Shown piece by piece: positions 10,978 to 19,452 of a DNA stretch of 64,000 bases. The stretch comes from Frateuria_A sp051900535 (GTDB lineage: Bacteria > Pseudomonadota > Gammaproteobacteria > Xanthomonadales > Rhodanobacteraceae), in assembly GCF_051900535.1 (NCBI RefSeq), contig NZ_JBHZGI010000001.1, forward strand, positions 806,001-870,000, given 5' to 3'. The notes beneath the pieces were generated by a model, which was given only the letters and a program-made list of their open reading frames with translations, ran no database searches and had not been told where the DNA came from. How positions within the stretch are numbered: position 1 is the stretch's first letter; each line of letters starts with the position of its first letter. The position numbers and the translations under genes were made by a program.

Positions 10978-11640
10978 ATGCCGTCGAACCTGCCCCGCCT
11001 TTACGCCCATCCGTTCTCCTCCTATTCGCAGAAGGCGCTCATCGCCCTCTACGAAAACGACACCGCCTTCGAGTACCGCTCGCTGGAACAGCCGGAAGCC
11101 CGCGAGGAACTGGCCGCGCTTTGGCCGATGCGGCGCTTTCCGGTCCTGGTCGACCGGGGCAGCACGATCCTGGAGGCGAGCTGCATCGTCGAGTACCTGG
11201 AAATCCACTATCCCGGCCCGGTGCGGCTGATCCCCGCCGATCCCTCGGCGGCGCTGGAGGTGCGCATGCTCGATCGCGTGTTCGATAACTACGTGTCGAC
11301 GCCGCAACAGAAGGTGGTATTCGACAGCTTGCGTCCGGCAGAACGCCGCGACGACTACGGCGTGACCGAGGCCAGGACCATGCTGGAGACCACCTACGCC
11401 TGGCTGGACCGGCACATGGCCGGACGCGAGTGGGCCGCCAGCGAAGACTTCAGCCTGGCCGACTGCGCCGCCGCACCCTTCCTGTTCTACGCCGACTGGA
11501 CCCATCCGATCGACCCGGCCTTCGCCAACGTGCATGCGTATCGCGCCCGGCTGCTGGCGCGGCCTTCGTTCGCACGCGCGGTCGACGAGGGCCGGCCCTA
11601 TCGCGCCTATTTCCCGCTTGGCGCGCCCGATCGCGACTGA
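10978..11640 (+). CDS. Glutathione S-transferase family protein
   Basis: A 220-residue GST. The N-terminal domain begins LPRLYAHPFSSYSQKALIAL, with a serine pair in place of the usual cysteine/serine catalytic site. The FPVLVDRGSTILEASCIVEYLE motif follows (cis-proline plus ES-type glutathione-binding motif). The C-terminal helical domain contains DFSLADCAAAPFLFYADW. The ATG at 10978 starts the conserved domain directly; the open frame extends upstream without support. Seventeen bases separate it from the DUF899 gene, so the two probably form an operon. Confidence 0.88.
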   Translation: MPSNLPRLYAHPFSSYSQKALIALYENDTAFEYRSLEQPEAREELAALWPMRRFPVLVDRGSTILEASCIVEYLEIHYPGPVRLIPADPSAALEVRMLDRVFDNYVSTPQQKVVFDSLRPAERRDDYGVTEARTMLETTYAWLDRHMAGREWAASEDFSLADCAAAPFLFYADWTHPIDPAFANVHAYRARLLARPSFARAVDEGRPYRAYFPLGAPDRD

Positions 11641-11656
11641 CTCCAAGGAGATCCCG

Positions 11657-12373
11657 ATGACACAAGACCTCGTGCCCGCCGGCGAACTGGCCGCCCGCAA
11701 CCCTCTGCGCTTTCCCAACGAAAGCGCCGCCTACCGCCATGCGCGCCAGGCCCTGCTCGCGGAAGAAATCGAACTTCGCCGCCACATCGAGCGCGTGGCG
11801 GAACTTCGCCGCGCACTGCCTCCCGGCGGGGCGGTCACCGGCAACTACCGTTTCGATGGCGAGAGCGCGCCAACCGGCTTCGCCGGCCTGTTCGGCGACA
11901 AACAGACACTGGTGGTCTACAGCTATATGTTCGGCCCGCAACGCAAGCGTCCCTGCCCCATGTGCACCTCGCTGCTCGGTGCATGGGACGGCGAGGCGCG
12001 CGACATGGAGCAGCGCATCGCGCTGGCGGTGGTGGCGCGCTCGCCGATCGAGCGACTCGTGGCCTTCAAGCGCGAACGTGGCTGGCGCCACCTCAAGCTC
12101 TATTCGGACGTCGACGGCGCCTACAGCCGCGACTATTTCGGCACGGCCGCCGACGGCAGCGACGGCGACCAGGCGGCCATCAACGTGTTCACCCGGCGAG
12201 ACGGCATCATCCGCCACTTCTGGAGCGGCGAGATGGGCTTCGAATCGGCCGACCCCGGTCAGGATCCGCGCGGCGCGCCCGACCTGATGCCGCTGTGGAC
12301 CGTGTTCGACTGCACGCCCGAGGGACGCGGCACCGATTGGTATCCCAGCCTCGAGTACGGCGGCCGTCCGTAG
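11657..12373 (+). CDS. DUF899 family thioredoxin-like protein
   Basis: A 238-residue protein of the DUF899 family, a thioredoxin-fold group often next to GSTs and redox enzymes. The signature is KRPCPMCTSLLGAWDG with a CxxC pair, preceded by LVVYSYMFGPQ. The C-terminal INVFTRRDGIIRHFWSGEMGFE and the final LWTVFDCTPEGRG are family-typical. The ATG at 11657 has AAGGAG six bases upstream. Co-transcription with the upstream GST is likely. Its reaction is unknown; a thiol-dependent role is inference. Confidence 0.88.
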   Translation: MTQDLVPAGELAARNPLRFPNESAAYRHARQALLAEEIELRRHIERVAELRRALPPGGAVTGNYRFDGESAPTGFAGLFGDKQTLVVYSYMFGPQRKRPCPMCTSLLGAWDGEARDMEQRIALAVVARSPIERLVAFKRERGWRHLKLYSDVDGAYSRDYFGTAADGSDGDQAAINVFTRRDGIIRHFWSGEMGFESADPGQDPRGAPDLMPLWTVFDCTPEGRGTDWYPSLEYGGRP

Positions 12374-12712
12374 GCCGGGCTCAAGCCGGGCGCACTTGTC
12401 GTTGTCGTGGGCGACCACCTGGTGGATCGCTACCGACGCTTGTCGTCATGGTCGCCACCATCCCGCGCACCAGTTACCTGGCTGCTGGCTTGGGCGTGAT
12501 GGCCCTGCTGGAGCCGCGTGGGGCTGCCGCCGGTCCTCGATGTCCTTGGCCTCGCTCGGGTGCGACCGCCTCGCCACGGCGTGGATGGATTACTTGTTTC
12601 TAACGCGAACAAGCGCATGGTCGGGAACGATGCCTTCACGGGTCGCCTGCCGAATGGTTGCCCGTCTTCCGCATGCGTGCGGCCTTTCCGTTACCGCTGC
12701 AAGGAGCGCCCT
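12374..12712. other. Intergenic stretch with no recognised gene
   Basis: Between the DUF899 gene and the 61-residue protein. Short frames here are overlapping and low in coding character. The only clear signal is the AAGGAG ribosome site at its end for the next gene. Confidence 0.5.
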
Positions 12713-12898
12713 ATGCCGCACAAGCAACGACCCGTTTCCGTCGCCGACCTGCATGACATCTACGGCGGCGAACGCCCGGCTCCGAAGAGCGAAGGCTCGG
12801 CCACTTACCGCAAGGCATCCTTCTCGGTACGGGAGGCCGGCCACCCGGGTGCGCCGCCGCCGCGGCCGCTACCGGACGGAAAGAAACGCATCCGCTGA
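12713..12898 (+). CDS. Small basic hypothetical protein (61 aa)
   Basis: ATG at 12713 with a strong AAGGAG ribosome site at about 10 bases. The product has 61 residues, begins MPHKQRPVSVADLHDIYGG and ends in a proline-rich, basic tail PLPDGKKRIR. No signal peptide or membrane segment. Its last 30 bases overlap the convergent sulfotransferase gene. The ribosome site and balanced composition argue it is real; the function is unknown. Confidence 0.55.
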   Translation: MPHKQRPVSVADLHDIYGGERPAPKSEGSATYRKASFSVREAGHPGAPPPRPLPDGKKRIR

Positions 12899-13669
12899 CG
12901 CGGTGGCGGGCTCCCCGTCGCAGAACAGCCGCGAGGCGTGCCGGTAGAGATCGAGGTCCAGGGCGTTTTCTTCCTGCAGCCGGGCATAAAGCCCACTGCC
13001 GAGTTCCCTCTCGATGTCGCGCAACCGCTCGTCCAGCGTAGCCTTCCTGCCTTCACTGCTGTTGGCCACCGTATGGCGGGTCGACAAGTCACCGACGTGG
13101 GGCGAAAGACAGTCGCGCATCTTCTCCAGCGATCGCTCGAACCGCTCCACCAACCCGAAAAACGGCAGCGCAGCCAGGCGGTCGCGGGCCTGCGCCAGGT
13201 CGGACGGAGTAGCCTGCGCCGTGCGCATGTCGCGCTCGCGCGCACTCAGGTGGGTGGTCTGGAAGTTGCGGATCACCGCGCCGTTGCCCGGCGTGAGGCG
13301 CCACCGGACATACGCGGCAAAATCCTGTTCCCTGGCGATGCGCGCGCCCAGGCTCGGGCTCTGCGGTGGCTGGCGCCGCTCGAATTCGAAGACCGAACCC
13401 ACGCGGTCGATCGGGTGCCGGAGAAAGACAACCGGATGGAAGACGACCCCTTGCGCCTCCGGAAGGGGAAGGCGGGCCTGATGGCTCGAAATCGCCCGCA
13501 CGCCCGGGTTGGCCACCGCATAGCCGGCGACATCGTCCGGCGCGAGCGTTTCCCACGGATGGGCGCCCTCGATAGCGCCGCATGCTTCGCCGAAGTGCTG
13601 TTTCAGTACCGCGTCCAGCGTGGTACCTGCGTTCTTGAAGAGATGGTAATGAACGACGATGTGCCGCAT
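12869..13669 (-). CDS. Carbohydrate-type sulfotransferase
   Basis: A 266-residue protein with the two PAPS-binding signatures of sulfotransferases. The 5'-phosphosulfate loop is HLFKNAGTTLD near residue 9, and the 3'-phosphate-binding motif is FLRHPIDRVGS around residue 83. The ISSHQARLP segment between them fits the HLFK/heparan- and Gal-type sulfotransferase family. The acceptor is unknown, probably a glycan. It has no signal peptide and is not next to polysaccharide genes. Its 3' end overlaps the convergent 61-residue gene by 30 bases. Confidence 0.8.
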   Translation of the reverse strand: MRHIVVHYHLFKNAGTTLDAVLKQHFGEACGAIEGAHPWETLAPDDVAGYAVANPGVRAISSHQARLPLPEAQGVVFHPVVFLRHPIDRVGSVFEFERRQPPQSPSLGARIAREQDFAAYVRWRLTPGNGAVIRNFQTTHLSARERDMRTAQATPSDLAQARDRLAALPFFGLVERFERSLEKMRDCLSPHVGDLSTRHTVANSSEGRKATLDERLRDIERELGSGLYARLQEENALDLDLYRHASRLFCDGEPATASADAFLSVR

Positions 13670-13803
13670 GGTTCGATCGGTCTGCGCCCACCATCCGCTT
13701 CGGCTTCCGCTGTGAACGGACTTGCGGTGGCTGACAAGGCAAGGCCCGCGAGTCTGTGGCTTCGCTCCCGTCGAAGCAAATCCGCGTCTGCCCGCTACGC
13801 CGG

Positions 13804-14796
13804 TCAGCGGTGCTGCATGAACGTATCCATGGCCTGGAGGAACGCCGCTGGCTCCTCCTGGTAGGGGAAGTGCGCACTGCCGGGGAAAACTACCAGCGTT
13901 GCCTGTGGCAGACGCCGCGCCAGCGCACGTTGCGGCGCCACCCCGACCGCCCGGTCGTGCGCGCCTACCATCACCAGCGTGGGCATGCGCAGCCGCTCCG
14001 GATGGCGCACCGAGTAGCAGATGAAGTTCGATTCGGGCGCCATCAGCGCTGCGCCGATTTCGCCGGTGTTGCGCAGGCCGCTCTGTGCATCCAGCCGCTC
14101 CTGTTCCCGCCTGGCGGCCACCACGTGGAACTGCTGGCGATCGTGGAACACGTGTCCGTCCGGCAGCATGGCCGTCCCGGCCCCGACGAAAGCCATGCGC
14201 GCGCGGGCCAGCGCGCAGGCATCGCCCGGTGGGACGGCACGCAGCGCCTTGCCGGCATCGGAATGCTCGGCCGCTGCGTAGGCTTCAGGAAACTGCGTGG
14301 CCAGCGTCTGCATCCAGCCTTCCATCGCACCCGGCAGATCCACCGCGGCATCAATCAGGATCAGCCGCGCCACGTGATCGGGATACCTCTGCGCGTACTC
14401 CACCGCCAGCGTGCCGCCGAAGCTGTGCCCAGCCACCACCATCCGCTCGACGCCCAGCTGATGCCGCAGTCCCTCGATGTCCTCGACCAGCGTCGCCAGC
14501 GCATAGTCGCCCCGCCACGGCCGCTCGCTCTCGCCGCTGCCGCGTTCGTCCAGGTAGACCATCGGATAACGCGCATCGAGCGCCTTGCCGGCCGTCATGC
14601 GGAAGCTGTAGGAGTTGTAGCCCGGCCCACCGTGCAGGAACAGCACCGGCTCGTCCGTCGACCGGATCGGCCGCGAGGTCCAGTAGGCGAGCCGGACGCC
14701 GTTGATCACATCGTCGTGGCGTGCCTCCGAGGCTCGCGCGTGCGATGACGGAGCGATCAGGCCGGCAAGAAGCGCGGCGGCGAACAATAGGCGCAT
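13804..14796 (-). CDS. Exported alpha/beta hydrolase (proline iminopeptidase-like)
   Basis: A 330-residue alpha/beta-hydrolase with a signal peptide (MRLLFAAALLAGLIAPSSHA), so periplasmic or secreted. The oxyanion motif HGGPGYNSYSFR and the strand VYLDERGSGESERP are characteristic of the proline iminopeptidase/S33 group. The nucleophile is the serine of GHSFGG, the acid is in VGAHDRAVG, and the histidine is in GSAHFPYQEEP. I start at the ATG at 14796 rather than the upstream 14883 because the former begins the signal peptide. The exact substrate (N-terminal proline peptide or ester) cannot be told. Confidence 0.85.
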   Translation of the reverse strand: MRLLFAAALLAGLIAPSSHARASEARHDDVINGVRLAYWTSRPIRSTDEPVLFLHGGPGYNSYSFRMTAGKALDARYPMVYLDERGSGESERPWRGDYALATLVEDIEGLRHQLGVERMVVAGHSFGGTLAVEYAQRYPDHVARLILIDAAVDLPGAMEGWMQTLATQFPEAYAAAEHSDAGKALRAVPPGDACALARARMAFVGAGTAMLPDGHVFHDRQQFHVVAARREQERLDAQSGLRNTGEIGAALMAPESNFICYSVRHPERLRMPTLVMVGAHDRAVGVAPQRALARRLPQATLVVFPGSAHFPYQEEPAAFLQAMDTFMQHR

Positions 14797-15036
14797 GACA
14801 TATTCCGTCGATTCAGGTCGCGCAACTTTGCCTTCCGTTGCCGCCGCCTGATAAGTGCCGTTGGTAGTACAGACGCGCTCCACTTGTGGCGGAGCTTCAC
14901 CAAAGCAGGAACATCGCCCGCGAGTGGCTCTCCTGCATGCACGAGCGTCGGAGGCGTGGCATCGGTACTGCGCTCCACCCGGGATTCACGACGCCGGTGC
15001 CACAACGAATCCGGACCACCGTCGCGGAGCCATCGG

Positions 15037-17595
15037 TTGAGCCTCAGGGAATACGATCGCAAGCGTCGCTTCGACACCACGCCCGAGCCCCGGTCGGAGG
15101 GTTCGGCGGCGCAGGGCGGGCGACCGATCTTCGTCGTGCAGTTGCATCACGCCAGCCGGAGGCATTACGACTTCCGGCTACAGGTCGGCGACACGCTCAA
15201 ATCCTGGGCCTGCCCCAAGGGACCGAGCTACGACCCCAACGTCAAGCGCCTCGCCGTGGAGGTGGAAGACCACCCGATCTCCTACGCCAAGTTCCAGGGT
15301 GACATTCCCGAGGGCGCGTACGGTGGTGGCCACGTCGACACCTTCGACAGCGGCGTGTGGTCGACGCAGTACGACCCGGAGGCGCAACTGGAGAAAGGCC
15401 ACCTGCGCTTCGAACTGTTCGGCACGCGGCTGAAGGGCAGCTGGCACCTGGTGCGCAGCGGCAAGCCGGCAAAGCAACCGCAGTGGTTCCTGATGCACGA
15501 CAAGGACGCCTACGCCAGCGACGTGGAAGCCGACGACCTGCTCGACGCGCGCATGATCGCCAGCACCCGGGCCGCCGCTGGCCGTTCCGGCGGCGCGAAG
15601 GAAGTGGCCGCAACGCTGGACACGCGCAAGCGCAAGAAGGTCCCGGTCGCCGGTCACCCGGCCAGCAAGGCCGGCAAGCTGGCCGCTGGCGCGGAGGGCG
15701 CGAAGAAGGCCAAGGCCAGCACCGATTTCTTCAAGCCGGAGCTGGCCATCCTTCGCGAGAACCCGCCGCTCGGCGAGCAGTGGCTGCACGAGGTGAAGTG
15801 GGACGGCTATCGCATCCTCGCCACGGTGGTCAAGGGCGAGGTCCAGTTGTGGTCGCGCAACGGGCTGTCCTGGACGGACAGGATCCCCGACATCCGCCAG
15901 GCGATCGAATCGCTGGGCGTGGATTCGGCCCGCTTCGACGGCGAACTGATCGCCCTGAACGCGGACGGCCAGGCCGATTTCAACGCGCTGCAGAAAACGC
16001 TCTCCGGCGAGGCCAGCGCACCGCTCGCCTACATGCTGTTCGACGTGCCGTACCTGGAAGGCTACGACCTCTCCCGCACGCCGCTGCACGCGCGCAAGGC
16101 GATCCTGGAAGCCTTGCTCGAGGATCCGCCCACGCACCTTTCCTACAGCAGCCACGTGGTGGGCAACGGCGACCAGGTGTTCGCCATGGCCAGCGAGCAG
16201 AAGCTCGAAGGCATCCTCAGCAAGCGCGTGGAATCGCACTACCGCGCTGGCCGCGGCGACGACTGGCTGAAGATCAAACGCGTGGAATCGGACGAATTCG
16301 CGGTGGTCGGCTACACCGCACCCAAGGGCGGACGCCAGGGCTTCGGCGCACTGCTGCTGGCGAAGCCGGCACCGGAGGGCGGCTGGCATTTCATGGGCCA
16401 GGTCGGCAGCGGCTTCAGCCACAAGCAGTTGCTGGACCTCAGCCGCACGCTGGCCACCGGCGGAGGCAGCAAGCCGACCGTGCGCAATCCCGAAGACGCC
16501 CCGCGCGGCGTGAAGTGGATCGAGCCCACCGCGGTGGCGGAAGTGAACTACCGCGGCATCGGCAACCAGGGCCTGCTGCGCCAGCCGAGCCTCAAGACCA
16601 TGCGCGCGGACAAGACGCCGGCGGACCTGCACGACAGCGACCGTGCGGCGCCGGCCACCAAGCCAGCCGCGACCCGGCGCAAATCCTCCACGCGCGCGCC
16701 GTCGGCGCCCAAGTCGGCGGGCATCACCATCACCCATCCCGAGCGCGTGGTCTATCCGGCCGACGGCTACACCAAGCAGGACGTGGCGGACTACTACCGC
16801 ACGGTGATGGACTGGTTCCTGCCCGGCGTGATCGACCGACCCACCTCGGTCATCCGCTTCCCGGATGGCATCGAGAAACCCGCGTTCTTCCAGAAGCACA
16901 TTCCTTCCGGTGGCCTCAAACACGTGGGCAGCGTGAAACTGAAGGAGGAAACCGGCGCCGCCGCTGTCTACCTCTATCCGCAGTCAGCCGATTCGGTGAT
17001 GGAACTGGTGCAGTACGGCACGCTGGAGTTCCATCCCTGGGGTTCCAAGGTACAGACGCCGGACCTGGCCGACCGCGTGGTGTTCGACCTGGACCCCGGC
17101 CCGGACGTGGCCTGGGAGCGCGTAGTCACCGCCGCGCGCCTGGTACGCAAGCTGCTCGCCGACCTTGAGCTCGAATCGTTCCTGCGTACCACCGGCGGCA
17201 AGGGTCTGCACGTGGTGGTGCCGCTCAATCCGCCGTCGGACTGGGGCACGGTCAAGCAGTTCGCGCAGGGTTTCGCAGGCGCGCTGGCGGGCATCCATCC
17301 GCTGGAGTTCGTCGCGGTCAGTACCAAGTCGATACGCAACCAGAAGATCTTCGTCGACTACCTGCGCAACGGCCGCGGTGCGACCGCGGTGGCCTCCTAC
17401 TCGCTGCGCGGTCGTCCCGGCGCGCCGGTGGCGGTGCCGCTGCGCTGGGAAGAACTGGGCAAGATCAAAAGCGGCGCGCAGTTCGACATCCGCACCCTGC
17501 CTGCCCGGCTCAAGCGCCTGCGCAAGGACCCGTGGGCCGGCATCGACGAGGTCAGGCAGAGCCTGGGCAAGGTGTTCGACAAGCTCGGCGGCTGA
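15037..17595 (+). CDS. ligD: ATP-dependent DNA ligase D, three-domain NHEJ enzyme
   Basis: An 852-residue LigD for non-homologous end joining. Order: N-terminal 3'-phosphoesterase (about 20-180, with QLHHASRRHYDFRL and PEGAYGGGHV), central ligase (about 230-545, adenylated lysine K254 in EVKWDGYR, GELIAL and ILSKR motifs), C-terminal primase-polymerase (about 570-850, metal aspartates D684 and D686 in VFDLDPGP). I place the start at the TTG at 15037, giving (M)SLREYDRKRRFD, the usual family N-terminus, with GGAG about eight bases upstream. Earlier in-frame sequence to 14884 lacks coding character. No ku gene is present in the window, so its partner must lie elsewhere. Confidence 0.93.
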   Translation: MSLREYDRKRRFDTTPEPRSEGSAAQGGRPIFVVQLHHASRRHYDFRLQVGDTLKSWACPKGPSYDPNVKRLAVEVEDHPISYAKFQGDIPEGAYGGGHVDTFDSGVWSTQYDPEAQLEKGHLRFELFGTRLKGSWHLVRSGKPAKQPQWFLMHDKDAYASDVEADDLLDARMIASTRAAAGRSGGAKEVAATLDTRKRKKVPVAGHPASKAGKLAAGAEGAKKAKASTDFFKPELAILRENPPLGEQWLHEVKWDGYRILATVVKGEVQLWSRNGLSWTDRIPDIRQAIESLGVDSARFDGELIALNADGQADFNALQKTLSGEASAPLAYMLFDVPYLEGYDLSRTPLHARKAILEALLEDPPTHLSYSSHVVGNGDQVFAMASEQKLEGILSKRVESHYRAGRGDDWLKIKRVESDEFAVVGYTAPKGGRQGFGALLLAKPAPEGGWHFMGQVGSGFSHKQLLDLSRTLATGGGSKPTVRNPEDAPRGVKWIEPTAVAEVNYRGIGNQGLLRQPSLKTMRADKTPADLHDSDRAAPATKPAATRRKSSTRAPSAPKSAGITITHPERVVYPADGYTKQDVADYYRTVMDWFLPGVIDRPTSVIRFPDGIEKPAFFQKHIPSGGLKHVGSVKLKEETGAAAVYLYPQSADSVMELVQYGTLEFHPWGSKVQTPDLADRVVFDLDPGPDVAWERVVTAARLVRKLLADLELESFLRTTGGKGLHVVVPLNPPSDWGTVKQFAQGFAGALAGIHPLEFVAVSTKSIRNQKIFVDYLRNGRGATAVASYSLRGRPGAPVAVPLRWEELGKIKSGAQFDIRTLPARLKRLRKDPWAGIDEVRQSLGKVFDKLGG

Positions 17596-17634
17596 CGAGG
17601 ACCCGACGCCATCCGTCGCAAGGGAGCGGCAGTG

Positions 17635-18318
17635 TCACGGGCGCGTGGGGCGTGCCAGCCAGCGCATTCCCAGCAGCACGCCGGCCGCGCTGGCCAGCGT
17701 CACCAGGTGCACCAGCCACGGCGCTCCAGCCACCGTCCCAGCCAGGATACCGGCTTCCAGCAACCGGTTGAGCAGCGGCAGCAGCGGACCGGTGATGGCG
17801 ATCCCCGCCGCCAGCGCCAGCAGGAAAATCCCGGGCCGCCGTTGCGCACCGGCGAGGGCCCGCCAGGCCACCGCCAGCACGATCACGCAGAACCCGGACA
17901 CGACCGCCGCCGCCGCGACATGCACCCAGGCGGCATCGGCCTGCGTGCCGGCCCAGGTGCGGGCCACCAGCATCTCGTCACCATGCCCGCTGAGTACGGT
18001 CACCAGGCGCGCGAGGGGATTGGCGGCGAACACCAGCGCCAGCCCCGGCCAGGCGCGCCCGCGCCGCAGTGCGAGCGGCGCGCCGATCGCCATCAGCAGG
18101 TACGAGAACAGCGGACCGGCCGCTGTGGGCAGCCAACTGTCGCAAGCCTGGATGGACCAGCGGTTGAAATCGCGTTCGGCCCAGCGCCCGCATACCAGCC
18201 GCCCGGTCAGCGTGTGTGCGAACTCGTGCGCCTCATGCACCAGCATGACCAGCGGCACCAGCGCGACCAGCCAGCGCCAGGGAATGCGGGTGTCTTCGTT
18301 TGTGCGCTGGGTCGGCAT
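17635..18318 (-). CDS. Small integral membrane protein with HExxH motif
   Basis: A 227-residue protein with about six hydrophobic segments. The first membrane segment contains HEAHEFAHTLTG, which includes HEFAH, an HExxH zinc-peptidase signature within the membrane as in site-2 proteases (M50). A second acidic ligand typical of M50 (NxxPxxxxDG) is not evident; DSWLPTAAGP is the nearest candidate. A membrane metalloprotease is therefore a hypothesis. The ATG at 18318 precedes MPTQRTNEDT; a longer frame to 18513 is not supported. It is convergent with ligD. Confidence 0.6.
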   Translation of the reverse strand: MPTQRTNEDTRIPWRWLVALVPLVMLVHEAHEFAHTLTGRLVCGRWAERDFNRWSIQACDSWLPTAAGPLFSYLLMAIGAPLALRRGRAWPGLALVFAANPLARLVTVLSGHGDEMLVARTWAGTQADAAWVHVAAAAVVSGFCVIVLAVAWRALAGAQRRPGIFLLALAAGIAITGPLLPLLNRLLEAGILAGTVAGAPWLVHLVTLASAAGVLLGMRWLARPTRP

Positions 18319-18544
18319 GGGTCGGCTCCGGTTGGACTGCCTTGGATGCACGCCGCGGCCGATGCGTTGTAACCGAACCTGCGGGAGCGCACCTGTGAGC
18401 CACCGGATGTTGGGGCAAGGCGTGGCATTGGGGCATGGCGGTCGCGGCGGGTGCGTTCCTGGAGAAGGCGGGAATGGCCGCTTTGGCGCCGATTCGCTAT
18501 GGTCGCGCTCCACGCCGCGGCGCCGCCGCGCCAGGAAGCTTCCC

Positions 18545-19387
18545 GTGTCGCATTACAGCGGTCCCCTGCTTACCCGTTCGGTTGCCGAGGCGCTGGTCGC
18601 TGCACGCGACGCCGGCGCTGGCACCTGGAACGGATCGCTGGACCTGGGCCGCTCGGTCACGGCCGTGCCGTTGCAGCCGGACGCCTGGCAGTGGCAGGGC
18701 TCGTATTACCCGTATCCGGCGAAGCTCAAGGACCGCACGATCTATTACTGGGACGGCGAGGCGTTCGCGCCCGTGTCGCGCTTCTCCGGTTCGCTGATCA
18801 AGCTGGTGCCGACCGAATGGGGCGCGCCGACATTCGAGATCGACGGCATCAAGATGCTGCCCACCGCGAAGGATTCGCCGGTCGAGGACGCGCGCCGCAA
18901 GGTGGCGCTCGTGGAACCGCGGGGCAAGGTGGTGCTCGACACCTGCGGCGGGCTGGGCTACTTCGCCGCCTGTTGCCTCGAGGCAGGCGTGGCGCGCATC
19001 CAGTCGTTCGAAAAGAACCCGGACGTGCTCTGGCTGCGCACGATCAACCCCTGGTCGCCGGACCCCGACGCGCCCGCGAGCGGCGGCCGTCTGCACCTGA
19101 ACCATGCCGACGTGTCCGTCGCGATTGCGCAGGTCGCCGATGCCTCGATAGACGCGCTGCTGCATGACCCGCCCCGCTTCGGCATCGCCGGAGAGCTCTA
19201 TTCGCAGGCTTTCTACGACCAGCTGGCGCGCGTACTCCACCGCGGCGGCCGCCTGTTCCACTACACCGGCAGCCCGAACAAGCTCACCAGCGGCCGCGAC
19301 GTGCCGCGCGAAGTGGCCAAGCGGCTGGAGAAGGCGGGTTTCACCGCGCACCTGGCGCTGGACGGGGTGCTGGCAACGCGCCGGTAG
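18545..19387 (+). CDS. Class I SAM-dependent methyltransferase, archaeal-type (COG2521-like)
   Basis: A 280-residue protein with a GTG start at 18545 preceded by AGGAAG. A Rossmann methyltransferase core lies in the C-terminal half. Motif I is VLDTCGGLGYFAACCLEAG, the acidic strand IQSFEKNPD follows, then the motif IV region LLHDPPRFGIAGELYS and RVLHRGGRLFHYTGSPN. The last two blocks are very like the small archaeal/bacterial predicted methyltransferase group. The N-terminal 110 residues are a family-specific extension. The substrate is unknown; the DPPRF motif resembles nucleic-acid amino-methyltransferases. Confidence 0.75.
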   Translation: MSHYSGPLLTRSVAEALVAARDAGAGTWNGSLDLGRSVTAVPLQPDAWQWQGSYYPYPAKLKDRTIYYWDGEAFAPVSRFSGSLIKLVPTEWGAPTFEIDGIKMLPTAKDSPVEDARRKVALVEPRGKVVLDTCGGLGYFAACCLEAGVARIQSFEKNPDVLWLRTINPWSPDPDAPASGGRLHLNHADVSVAIAQVADASIDALLHDPPRFGIAGELYSQAFYDQLARVLHRGGRLFHYTGSPNKLTSGRDVPREVAKRLEKAGFTAHLALDGVLATRR

Positions 19388-19402
19388 TCTTCACGGCGGC
19401 GG

Positions 19403-19425
19403 GCTTCGGACTTGCACGCCGAAGC
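19403..19425. terminator. Hairpin between convergent genes
   Basis: GCTTCGG/CCGAAGC form a seven-base-pair stem in the 65-base gap between the + methyltransferase and the - diguanylate cyclase. A competing pairing with a CGAAGCC copy at 19431-19437 is possible. No T-run follows. Confidence 0.35.
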
Positions 19426-19452
19426 GACGGCGAAGCCGCAACGCCGCGAAGA

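Noticed and set aside
12396..12712. Extra genes in the gap before the 61-residue protein
   Set aside because: Overlapping short frames without ribosome sites or plausible composition.
14884..15036. Longer N-terminus for LigD
   Set aside because: The upstream residues are low-complexity and not conserved in LigD; the TTG at 15037 gives the family N-terminus with a ribosome site.
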